The notes under the pieces: model-generated
What the model saw: the letters and a program-made list of their open reading frames with translations, nothing else
Databases searched by the model: none
What the model was told of the DNA's origin: nothing
Position numbers and translations under genes: made by a program
Assembly: GCF_035594125.1 (NCBI RefSeq)
Contig: NC_087166.1
Span: 16,792,266-16,856,265, forward strand
Direction of reading: 5' to 3'
DNA: 64,000 bases
Origin: Scylla paramamosain
Lineage: Eukaryota; Arthropoda; Malacostraca; Decapoda; Portunidae
Part shown: piece by piece, positions 50,560 to 58,434 of the stretch
Layout: every line of letters begins with the position of its first letter
Numbering within the stretch: position 1 is the first letter of the stretch

Positions 50560-51085
50560 TCACCACTGAACGAACTGTACGTTATCCTTGGCACTGCACT
50601 GTAAGTAATCCACGGATGACAGTGTTAATCCTGGGCGATGGACCGTAGGTAATCCCCAGTGAAGAGCTGTAGATGGAGGCGGGACGAGGCCAGTGGGAGG
50701 GCTCCAGGTAACAGCAGGAAACTGGAGGGGCCGGCAGAAGTTACGTGGAGGAGCGTCCGCGACTGGGAGAGACTGCTGGCCAGTGGCGAGGGCCAGCTGG
50801 AGAGTGCCGCAGGGGGAGACGCCGTGAGGGCGGCCGGGCGGCGGGGAGCGGCGTACGGGCGGCTGGGGGCGGCATACGGGCGGCTGGGGGCGGCGTACGG
50901 GCGGCTGGGGGCGGCGGCCGGCGGGGTGGCGGCCAGGCAGCGTTGGTGCGGGGGCCGGGGTCTGCTGCAGGAGGCGGCGACACCGGCGAAGGGGCAGCTG
51001 CCGGAAGATTCGCCCGACCGCGTCGCCTTGGCCAGGTGGTTGGAGGATAGCAGCAGGGTGGACTTGGCTGCTCACTCCGGAACAA
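50560..51085 (-). other. GC-rich leader of the LTR element with 21-bp tandem repeats
   Basis: The untranslated leader between primer site and gag is strikingly GC-rich. It contains three near-perfect 21-bp units (GCGGCGTACGGGCGGCTGGGG on the plus strand) at 50,848-50,910, with degenerate partial units on both sides. Frames of 100-170 codons on both strands here come from the lack of AT-rich stop codons. None shows a known domain. A packaging or structured-leader role is possible but unproven. Confidence 0.6.
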
Positions 51086-51096
51086 CGGGGTCACCA
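51086..51096 (-). promoter_or_regulatory. Primer binding site, tRNA-Trp type
   Basis: The minus strand reads TGGTGACCCCG two bases after the 5' LTR. This is the complement of the CGGGGTCACCA 3' end of animal tRNA-Trp, the same primer that Rous sarcoma virus uses. The match ends after 11 bases. Confidence 0.65.
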
Positions 51097-51098
51097 AT

Positions 51099-51585
51099 TG
51101 TAGCGAAAGGTGAGGTGCTACTTTGCCGCCCGGAAGTTGCTCAAGCGAGAAGTGTAGGCTCCCAACCATGACTCTTGGTCATAGCAGTGTTTAGTCCTTG
51201 AAGGGTAACAATTTCCAGTGTCATAACAGTGTAGCTCTGGCAAAGGAAATTTAGCCTGGGTATTCTCTATTTTATTCAGCAAAAACATGAACAATATATA
51301 CAAAATTTAATTACAAAAATAAATAATTTACATAAAATTATAGAAAAAGAGAGTGTATGTGTGTGTGTATGTCTGTGTGAAGAAAGGAGTAATAAGATGT
51401 ATTGAGAAGATGTGTAACACATGTGTCAAAGAGCGTGCACAGAATGTGTACAGTAAGAGATATGTATAAAGTGAGGAAAGAAGAGATGAAAGACAAAAGT
51501 CTGTGCAGTAGAGAGAGTGAAAACGGAAGGGTGATAATATAACAGAAAACGGAGTGCTTGGAGCGGTGACCTGTGTCCCGCTACA
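51099..51585 (-). repeat. 5' LTR of the Ty3/gypsy element
   Basis: 487 bp with perfect TGTAGCG/CGCTACA ends. The minus strand contains AATAAA at about 51,276-51,271, a plausible polyadenylation signal. Confidence 0.92.
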
Positions 51586-51589
51586 AGAC

Positions 51590-51877
51590 CTTTCTGTTGA
51601 ACTGAGGAAGAGAAGACTGAGATGGTTTGGACATGTGAGAAGGGCAGAGGGAGGGGTGTTGAGTGAGGTGGAGAAGGTGAGGGTTGGAGGCCGATGGCCA
51701 ATGGGAAGGCCAAAGAAAAAGTGGAGGAATTGTGTGACAGAGGAATTGTTGGGAATTTGTTGGGAATTGAAGAACATATGGCACAAGATTGCCAGTTGTG
51801 GAAAGCAGTCATCACCTGTCCAACCCCTCCCTGATGGGAAAATGCGGACGTTAAACGAAAATGATGATGATGACGAC

Positions 51878-51878
<1 letters not shown>
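51590..51878 (+). mobile_element. RTE/L2-like LINE, right part and 3' end
   Basis: Continues the fragment at 45,400-46,057 after the nested LTR element. The plus strand reads LSVELRKRRLRWFGHVRRAEG, then GRPKKKWRNCVTEELL, the standard end of this RT family. It finishes in a TGATGATGATGACGACGAC tail that passes straight into (AC)n. Short simple-repeat tails are typical of RTE-type LINEs. Confidence 0.72.

Positions 51879-51915
<37 letters not shown>
51879..51915. repeat. (AC)n microsatellite between two LINEs
   Basis: AC run of 37 bp. To its left is the 3' tail of the RTE-like LINE; to its right begins a CR1-like LINE. Confidence 0.95.
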
Positions 51916-51917
<2 letters not shown>

Positions 51918-51959
51918 AAAATTAGTAAAAACTCCAGCAAGGCGGACACCATAGGTGGG

Positions 51960-52840
51960 AGTGGAATGTTGCCAACAGGGTCACCATTCCCAGGATTTGA
52001 TGAAGACAATGAACTACATGGAAAAATGCAAGGAAGGAAAGTGGTTTTAATGGAGAGGATGATGAGTGACCTCATTGAAAGAGTAAAAAAAACTAGAAAA
52101 AAATAACATGACCTTGAAGAGGAAAACAAAGAAGTGAAATCACAATGTGCTGATCTAAAAACAAAATTGAAGGAAAACAATGATATTGTTAAAAAACAGG
52201 AAAATGAAGTGATAGGGATGAAAAGTGAACATCATATCTGGAGGAAGGAAAAAGGAAGAAAAGTTAACTTCACAGAAATCATAGAAGTGCAAAAGAAGGA
52301 AAAAGACAGATTTAAGTAAGGAAATTGTGAAAGTGATCAGACAGAAGGAATTGATGGTAAGGGACACAGTGGACAAAAAGAAATTGTAATTGTATTGTAT
52401 TGTAATTGTATTGTTATATATGGATTAAAAGAGGAAACAGAACCAGTAAAATACAAGAGGGAAAAGAACAAAAAAATGGTAGCAGAGGATGTTTTAAGTA
52501 ATATACAGAGAGAAGGTGAGGACTGGATTAGTGAAATTGAGGAAATACATAGACTGGGGAAGTATACAGAAGGAGAGTGACCACTGAAAGTAAAATTTAG
52601 GGCACAAACAACAGCCATGAAAGTGATATTGTATGTGTGGAAACTGGACAAGATAGAGCAATACAGGAAAGTTTGTTAAAGAGGGACATGAATGAGGAGG
52701 AGAGACTCAAGGTAAACGATCTAATAAAAGAAGCAAATGCAAAAACTGGGAACAGAATGGAGGAAGAAAAAAAAAAGTTCTATTGGAAGGTAAAAGATGA
52801 GGGGCTCAGGAAGTGGTATCTGACAAAAAAAAAAGAATAG
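51960..52840 (+). pseudogene. ORF1 remnant of the CR1-like LINE (coiled coil, nucleic-acid-binding type)
   Basis: Broken frames read a Lys/Glu-rich coiled coil (EEENKEVKSQCADLKTKLKE, 52,110-52,180), then YGLKEETEPVKYKREKN, EIEEIHRLGKYTEGE, a KVKFRAQTTAMKVILY strand near 52,590, and NRMEEEKKKFYWKVKDEGLR near 52,760. The order (coiled coil, then a small RRM-like domain with a RLGK motif, then a basic tail) is that of LINE ORF1 RNA chaperones. An internal TAA at 52,104-52,106 and at least two frameshifts are present. Confidence 0.6.
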
Positions 52841-52879
52841 AAAATGTAAAAAAATGTATGGAAAAATATAAAGTGGACA

Positions 52880-55574
52880 TCGGCATATACAAATATAAAT
52901 GGTTTAATATCAACATTACGAAAATTGTATAATTATCTTAAGATAAAGCAGCCCGACGTCATGGGTATTACTGAAGTTAAACTAAATGAGACTAGAGAAA
53001 ATATAAGAATTGGTAATAGTAATTATAATGTGTGGATAAATCATAGAAATAATAAGAAAGGGGGAGGAGTCATGTTACTTACAAAGAAGAGTATAACAGT
53101 GGAAGATGTTGAAATGGGAGAAGGAATGGCAGAAGTAATTAGAATTCCAACAAAAAGGAAGGGAGAAGGAAGAAGAGATCTTGCAGTGGCTTATGTACCC
53201 CCAAAGATGAATGCATGGACACAAGAGGATTATAAATTACTGTTAAGGGATACTAGTAACTGTTTGGAGAGAATACTGGCAGAGAGTAATGATATAACAC
53301 TTATGGGTGACTAATTAATTGCAAGGAGATATGCTGGGAAGAGTGGACCACAGATGGAGGAGAAGAGTCATGGGGATATATGCTTCTAAATTTAATAATG
53401 ACAAATACTATGACCTGATGGATTGGAGAAAATACAAGATTTGGGGGTAATGAAGAAGCATCAAGGCTAGACTTGTTGTTTACAAAGGAAATGGACATCA
53501 TTGAAATAATAAATTATCAGTGCCCACTAGGTAAAAGTGACCATCTGTTAATTGAATTCAGTATAGGCAGTGGTCCATTAGAAAATAGGAATGAAATTTA
53601 CAAGAATGTAAGATATAATTACAGGAAAGCAGATTTTATCAGGTTGAGGGAATATTTTGCAGAGGCTAAATGGAAACAACTGTTCACGGCAAGTAATGCA
53701 CAGGAAAAGTGGGATATATTCATGGAAATTTATAATGAAGGGGTCAGTAGATATGTACCAAAGATCAAAATAAAGGAAGTGAAAAAGAAAATAAAGACTG
53801 GTTTAATATGAGATATATAACAGCAAGAAAAGAAAAAGAAGCAGCATGGAAAAGATGGAGAAAAAAAAAGGAGGAAGTGAGAAATGGGAAGAATTCAAGA
53901 AGGCAAGAAACAAATATATCAGAATCCTGAGAGAAGAAGAAAGGAATTATGAGAAAGATATAGTTAACAAATGCAAAGATGAGCTGAAGTTATTCTTCAG
54001 ATATGTGAATGGGAAGATGAAACACAAGCAAACAATAGATAGATTAATGAAAGATGACATTATATATGAAGATACATGGTTATGAGTGGAATTAATGAAC
54101 AAGCACTTCCAGTCAGTATTCACCAAAGAAAGCAAATTTGAAGGAGAAAGAGCATGACACAGAGACAGTGTGATGAGAGAGATACAGGTGGACATAAGTG
54201 AAATTAAGAGTATGAAAGAATTGGATGTAAGTAAGGCTCAAGGACTGGATGGAGTGTCCAACTGGATACTTAAGGAATGTTGTGAACAACTGACAGGAAG
54301 TATACACAGTACCATAGTATGCTCTTTTAAGGAAGGAAAAATCCTTCTAGACTGGAAGAGAGCTAATATTGTGCCCATTTTTAAAGGAGGTAATAAAGAA
54401 GACCCATTGAATTACAGACCAATGTTCTTAACAAGTGTGGTGGCAAAAAATAGTGGAAAGAATAGTTAAAAACAGATGGATGAAATATTTAGAAGAAACA
54501 CAAACATTGACTAACACACAATTTGTGACTGACACACAATTTGGTTTCAGAAGTGGAAGATTTTGTGTCATGAATTTAGTGAGCTTTTATAGTAGAGCAA
54601 TTGATATAATTCAACAGAGTGAGGGTTGGGCAGACTGTGTTTATTTAGACCTAGAAATTTGATAAGGTACCTCACCAGAGACTGCTATGGAAAATTCAAA
54701 ATATAGGGGGTTTGCAAGGCAACACACTGAATTAGATTACAGACTTCTTGAGGGACAGAGAAATGAGAACAGTAATAAAGGGAGAAAAATCAGAATGGTG
54801 TAGAGTTACAAGTGGAGTACCACAGGGGACAGTTTTAACCCTCGTAATGTTTCTGGTGTATGTCAACGATATGGTGGATGAGGTTGATGGTTATATAAGT
54901 CTGTTTTGCAGATGATGTGAAATTATTGAAAAGAGTGGAAAATAATATGGATTGTGAAATATTACAGAAAGATCTAAATAAGATATATAAATGGAGTAAG
55001 AAATGGGAAATGGAATTCAGTGCAAAGAAATGCAAGGTGATGGAATTAGGAAAAAGCAAAGAAAGATGAAAGAGAGGCATTTGCTTGCATGGATGAAGAG
55101 ATGGTGAAAAAGTTGATGGAATATGTGATTCGACCAAAACTGTAATGTGCCACAATTGTTTGGTCACCCCATAATAAAAAGGAAATAAGAAAAATAGAAA
55201 GGATCCAAAGAACTGCAACCAAATTGGTACCAATTTTGAGAGATTTAACCTATGAAGAAAGATTAAGGAGACTGAAGCTTCCATCATTACAAGAGAGAAG
55301 AGAAAAAGGGGACCTGATTGCTATATACAGAGCTTTAAAGGGTAAGGATCAAGTTGACAAAGAAGACTTATTTGTGTGGGACTCAAGAGATACAAGGGGA
55401 TATGGAGTGAAATTGAGGAAAACAGCAAGTAGAAGAGATATCAAGAAATATGGTTTCCCAAATAAAAGCATAGAAATATGGAACAACTTAGATCAAACAG
55501 TGGTACAAGCAACAAATATTCATGAATTTAAAGTTAAGCTGGATGCTTATAGATATGGAGACAGGACAGCATGA
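52880..55574 (+). pseudogene. ORF2 remnant of the CR1-like LINE (endonuclease and RT)
   Basis: The endonuclease starts TNINGLISTLRKLYNYLKIK, with MGITEVKLNE (catalytic Glu), YVPPKMNAWT and LMGD at 53,300, then PLGKSDHLLIEF (His). RT pieces: AQGLDGVSNWILKECCEQL, WKRANIVPIFKGGNKED, FGFRSGRFCVMNLVSFYSRA, CVYLDLEI, and CFADDVKLL near 54,905. A C-terminal block at 55,224-55,574 has LQERREKGDLIAIYR and RRDIKKYGFPNKSIEIWN. Stops and frameshifts occur throughout, a duplicated NTQF/DTQF sits near 54,515-54,545, and a thumb segment seems deleted near 55,075. Confidence 0.75.
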
Positions 55575-55625
55575 GCATACCTCTTTTCCTGTAAAACACA
55601 ACTAGATAAATACAACTAGGTAAAT

Positions 55626-55654
<29 letters not shown>
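55626..55654. repeat. (AC)n at the LINE 3' end
   Basis: Short AC run following the TAAATAC tail of the CR1-like LINE. The sequence 55,655-56,085 shows no gene; it contains a poly(A) run at about 55,989-56,010. Confidence 0.9.
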
Positions 55655-55656
<2 letters not shown>

Positions 55657-56430
55657 TATACAGGGGGTCCTCGTGTTATGCCAGAATTCTCTTCCTACAC
55701 TGTGGTGTAAACTAAATTTTGGTGTGAGTCAGAATTAGCCTAAGTAAGCACCGAGACTGACTGTCACTTCCTTCCTTGGTTTATTGCTACATGATGACGT
55801 ATTCCTTTGCCCTGATCACCAATTAGTTTGTTATATTTGATTTTTTTTTATCAAAATGTAATAGGTAATCTATATTTTTGTTTGCTTTCTTTATTTAATT
55901 AAAAAAAAGATTGTGTTTGGTGTTGTGTGAGAAGTAATAGATGAGTATGTTGCAAGGCTTGCTGGTACCCTCAGTCTAAGTGTACCACAAAAAAAAAAAA
56001 AAAAAAAAAATCAGCAAAAGGAAATGTATGTAACTATGGAACAGCATAAGTTGAGACCACTATAAACCAAGGACTCCCTGTATGTATATTTCATGCCTCA
56101 CTTGCTCTGGGAGTGTTCCTCAAGAAGGTGACCCAGGCAGAAGAGCCTGCACCTCTCCTTTTCACACCTTCCCTTCCTGCTCGCTGAAGCACTTGGCAGT
56201 GACACCTTCACACATGTACTCCTTTACCATATCCTTACACCTTCCAAGTGGCCTTCCTCTCCTACTAACATCTCTGCTTCACTCATATACACATTCTTAT
56301 TAACTTTTCACTCTTAATCATATCATAATGGTGACAGCATCTCAATGTGTTCCTTTTCAACCATTCCACCACCCCACAATGTGCACCACTTTCACTGGCA
56401 CTTATACACACTCTCATTGCTCTCACCCTC

Positions 56431-56550
56431 TGTTAGAGTAGGGGGGTTCACCAGAAAAAGGCAGGCAACACCTGGGAATCTAACCCAGGACCTTCCACTT
56501 GTCAGGCAAATGTGCTACCCATAACACCATGGTTGCCTTCCTGGTGACAA
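56431..56550 (-). mobile_element. tRNA-derived SINE, about 120 bp, with target duplication
   Basis: Flanked by CTCTCACCCTC (56,420-56,430) and CTCTCACACCCTC (56,551-56,563), a duplication with a 2-bp slip. The related copy at 37.8-38.3 kb has the uninterrupted site (CATTGCTCTCATCCTCCTATC). On the minus strand it has a short head, a tRNA-like body and the tail TTTTTCTGGTGAACCCCCC. Pol III transcription with LINE-driven insertion is the expected mechanism. Confidence 0.65.
56464..56537 (-). tRNA. tRNA-like body of the SINE (pseudo-tRNA)
   Basis: 74 nt folding as a cloverleaf. The acceptor GGCAACC pairs with TGTTGCC at 6 of 7 positions. The anticodon stem CATTT/AAGTG has loop GCCTGAC, which lacks the usual T33. 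The T arm CTGGG/CCCAG has loop TTAGATT, with A for the C of TTC. A box: TGTTATGGGTAGCAC. B box: GGTTAGATTCC. The two broken invariant bases argue against a working tRNA. Confidence 0.55.
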
Positions 56551-56700
56551 CTCTCACACCCTCCCATCTTGTTACCTCATATGCCCCTTTCAGGTGGCTC
56601 ATCTCCACAGTATGCACTCTTGATTCTTGTGCCCTACTCCACATCCAGGACTCTGATCCATATATGAATGTTTGCAGGAAAATACTGCAGTAACAGAGAT

Positions 56701-57313
56701 AGTAGGATACTGTTTATTTATTTATTAGCAGAAAACACAAACTAACATCTCCAAGGCAAAACAGTATATGTACATAAGTGTAATGTAAGGATGTAGTCTA
56801 GTTGTACTATTGTGGGGTGTGAGAGTCTGCCAGTGACACAGAATGATGCAGTCTACAGACTTGTGGCTGCAGATGAAAAATTAATGCATGTCTACTCATT
56901 GAGGCTATTTTCCTAAGGCAAAATGGAAATGCTGTAAAGCCAGAGTGATGTTCGTCACTATGCACTTCCCTGCGCTTTTGAATGCAGCCACTCACAGAGA
57001 CTGGAAAGACAAACATGACAGTGTAAACACAATAGACTTGTTTTCATTTTTTTCTTTTTTTTTACTATGTGTTTATTTCACTTTGGATCACTAATGTTTA
57101 TTTCCTCTCCTTCATATATTCCAAGTTTATACTAAAAATATTCTCATACACACCACTCACACCATCGCACCCTTGGATGTTGTAGTCAGCACTAGAACCT
57201 TCACATGACAGGAGATGATCTTGGCACTCTTGCGCCATTTTTAAATTTGCCACATGCCAATACCTTTTGGAAAGTGCTGAAAGATCAGATAACTTTGAGG
57301 ATGGGACCACATT
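56701..57313. other. No gene seen
   Basis: AT-rich sequence with short TTTATTTATTTA and T-rich runs. Short frames on both strands have no recognisable motif. Confidence 0.45.
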
Positions 57314-57480
57314 AGAACCTTGGTTCACAAACATCCCACTTCACAAACAAATTGGTTCATGAACTAGTTTTGCAAACAAATTTTTGCTCTGTTCACAAAT
57401 AATGCTTTGGAGTACAAACGCACATTACCCACAATCCATGGAAGCTCATGCTCAGTTGTGTGTTGGTGCGCTTGGCATAA
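57314..57480 (+). mobile_element. Mariner-like element, left end
   Basis: GAACCTTGGTTCACAAACATCC, GGTTCATGAACTAGTTTTGC and GTTCACAAATAATGCTTTGG form the repeated TTCNCNAAC style of mariner-like termini. The right end of the same style is at 62,010-62,131. The LINE at 57.8-61.4 kb lies between them. Confidence 0.5.
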
Positions 57481-57720
57481 ACATTGTTTGTAAGGGTGCT
57501 GTGTTCAAAAACATTAATTTTTTTCTTTTTCCTTTTTGTGTGTTATTTTAGAACCCATTATACTACATGAGAAGGAGAAAATTATTAGATATCACCACTG
57601 GCTCAGTTTTTTGGTCTAAAGAACCTGGATTATTCTTTCAATTGTCATAGGTTACAGTACATTACCAGTTACGAACACATATGGGGGGCGGTGGGCTGCT
57701 AAGATGAAATTTTGCCATAT

Positions 57721-57722
<2 letters not shown>

Positions 57723-57790
<68 letters not shown>
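57723..57790. repeat. (AG)n microsatellite at the LINE 5' end
   Basis: A pure AG run of 68 bp immediately before the ORF1 coding sequence. The Arg-Glu codons it adds in frame are an artefact. Confidence 0.95.
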
Positions 57791-57792
<2 letters not shown>

Positions 57793-58434
57793 GAACCCCC
57801 AACCCCGCCCTCCTCTACACCTGTCTCCCTTCCTACAAGTTCCGGCATAAACACCTCCACCTCGCAGACACACAGTACTGCAACCTCCACACAGACCCAA
57901 ACCCACACCAATACCTTGCCAGCAGTACTACCGACTCCCCCAGCAACACCAGCACCAGCCCCAGCCCCAGCAGTTCCGGCTTACTCCACGAGCACCGCTG
58001 GCAATACCACCACCAGGAAAAAAAAGTATAAAAAAAAGAACCGGAACAGCGAGGTCAGAGGAGCCTCTACCACCCAGGGGGCCGGCCCCTCAAGGAGACA
58101 GACCCCAGCCAGACCCACGCAGATTTGCCGGTACTGCAATCGGAAGGGCCACAGTACTGAAGACTGCCACACCAGGACTGCTGAGTTGAGGCAGGAGTGA
58201 CTGCTACGGCAGGTCCTCGCGGAGGAGGGATACTTGGCCACTGCCTCCCCATCAGTATCACCTCACTTGCAGCCCTTTCTGCAGCCTTTTCCGCAGTCTC
58301 GCCCGTTTTCAGCTCAGCCTGTTAACTGGGGCCACACTCAGGGCTGGCAATGGAACCCGCCCGGCCTTCGGTACCCCCAACTGAGCCCTGTCACACCCCT
58401 TCAGGCAGGACCACAACTCCCTCCAACATGGTAA
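57791..58434 (+). pseudogene. ORF1 (Gag-like) of the LINE, one TGA, 5'-truncated
   Basis: The open frame emerges from the (AG)n run with no ATG of its own before the Pro/Ser/Thr-rich segment, so the true start is lost. That low-complexity region is followed by a basic patch (TRKKKYKKKNRN) and one zinc knuckle CRYCNRKGHSTEDC (C-x2-C-x4-H-x4-C, 58,129-58,170). TGA at 58,198-58,200 interrupts the frame, which then continues open to TAA at 58,432-58,434. LINE ORF1 proteins of this kind bind the element RNA. The stop overlaps the ORF2 start as ATGGTAA. Confidence 0.78.

Larger units (their letters stand above)
46058..51585 (-). mobile_element. Ty3/gypsy LTR retrotransposon, 5,528 bp, nearly complete
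   Basis: Two 487-bp LTRs flank gag and pol on the minus strand. AGAC is duplicated at 46,054-46,057 and 51,586-51,589. LTR ends are TGTAGCG...CGCTACA. Order on the minus strand: 5' LTR, AT, tRNA-Trp-type primer site, GC-rich leader, gag, -1 frameshift site, pol (protease, RT, RNase H, integrase), polypurine tract, 3' LTR. There is no env frame. I count five differences between the LTRs (about 1%), so insertion is recent. Two defects are visible: a TAG early in gag and YIND in place of YIDD in RT. The copy is probably non-autonomous now. Confidence 0.93.
51916..55625 (+). mobile_element. CR1-like LINE, two ORFs, decayed
   Basis: About 3.7 kb in plus orientation. ORF1 remnant at 51,960-52,840, ORF2 remnant at 52,880-55,574, 3' end ACAACTAGGTAAATAC passing into (AC)n at 55,626. 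Same family as the minus-strand copies at 20-24.4 kb and the fragment at 62.6-63.5 kb, and the least incomplete of them. Confidence 0.8.
56090..56700 (-). mobile_element. LINE RT C-terminal fragment, interrupted by a SINE
   Basis: Relative of 37,845-38,270. Minus-strand frames contain YGSESWMWSRAQESRVHTVE (56,620-56,680) and DRVKEYMCEGVTAKCF-like sequence (56,190-56,240), the C-terminal tail of a LINE RT. A tRNA-like SINE splits it at 56,431-56,550. Confidence 0.6.

Noticed and set aside
50559..51171. Two 170-codon Pro/Gly/Arg-rich frames on opposite strands
   Set aside because: Both follow from the GC-rich leader lacking AT-rich stops; they lie between primer site and gag and have no known domain.
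56464..56537. Functional tRNA gene
   Set aside because: Missing T33 and the altered T loop, plus target duplications around a longer unit, indicate a SINE body.
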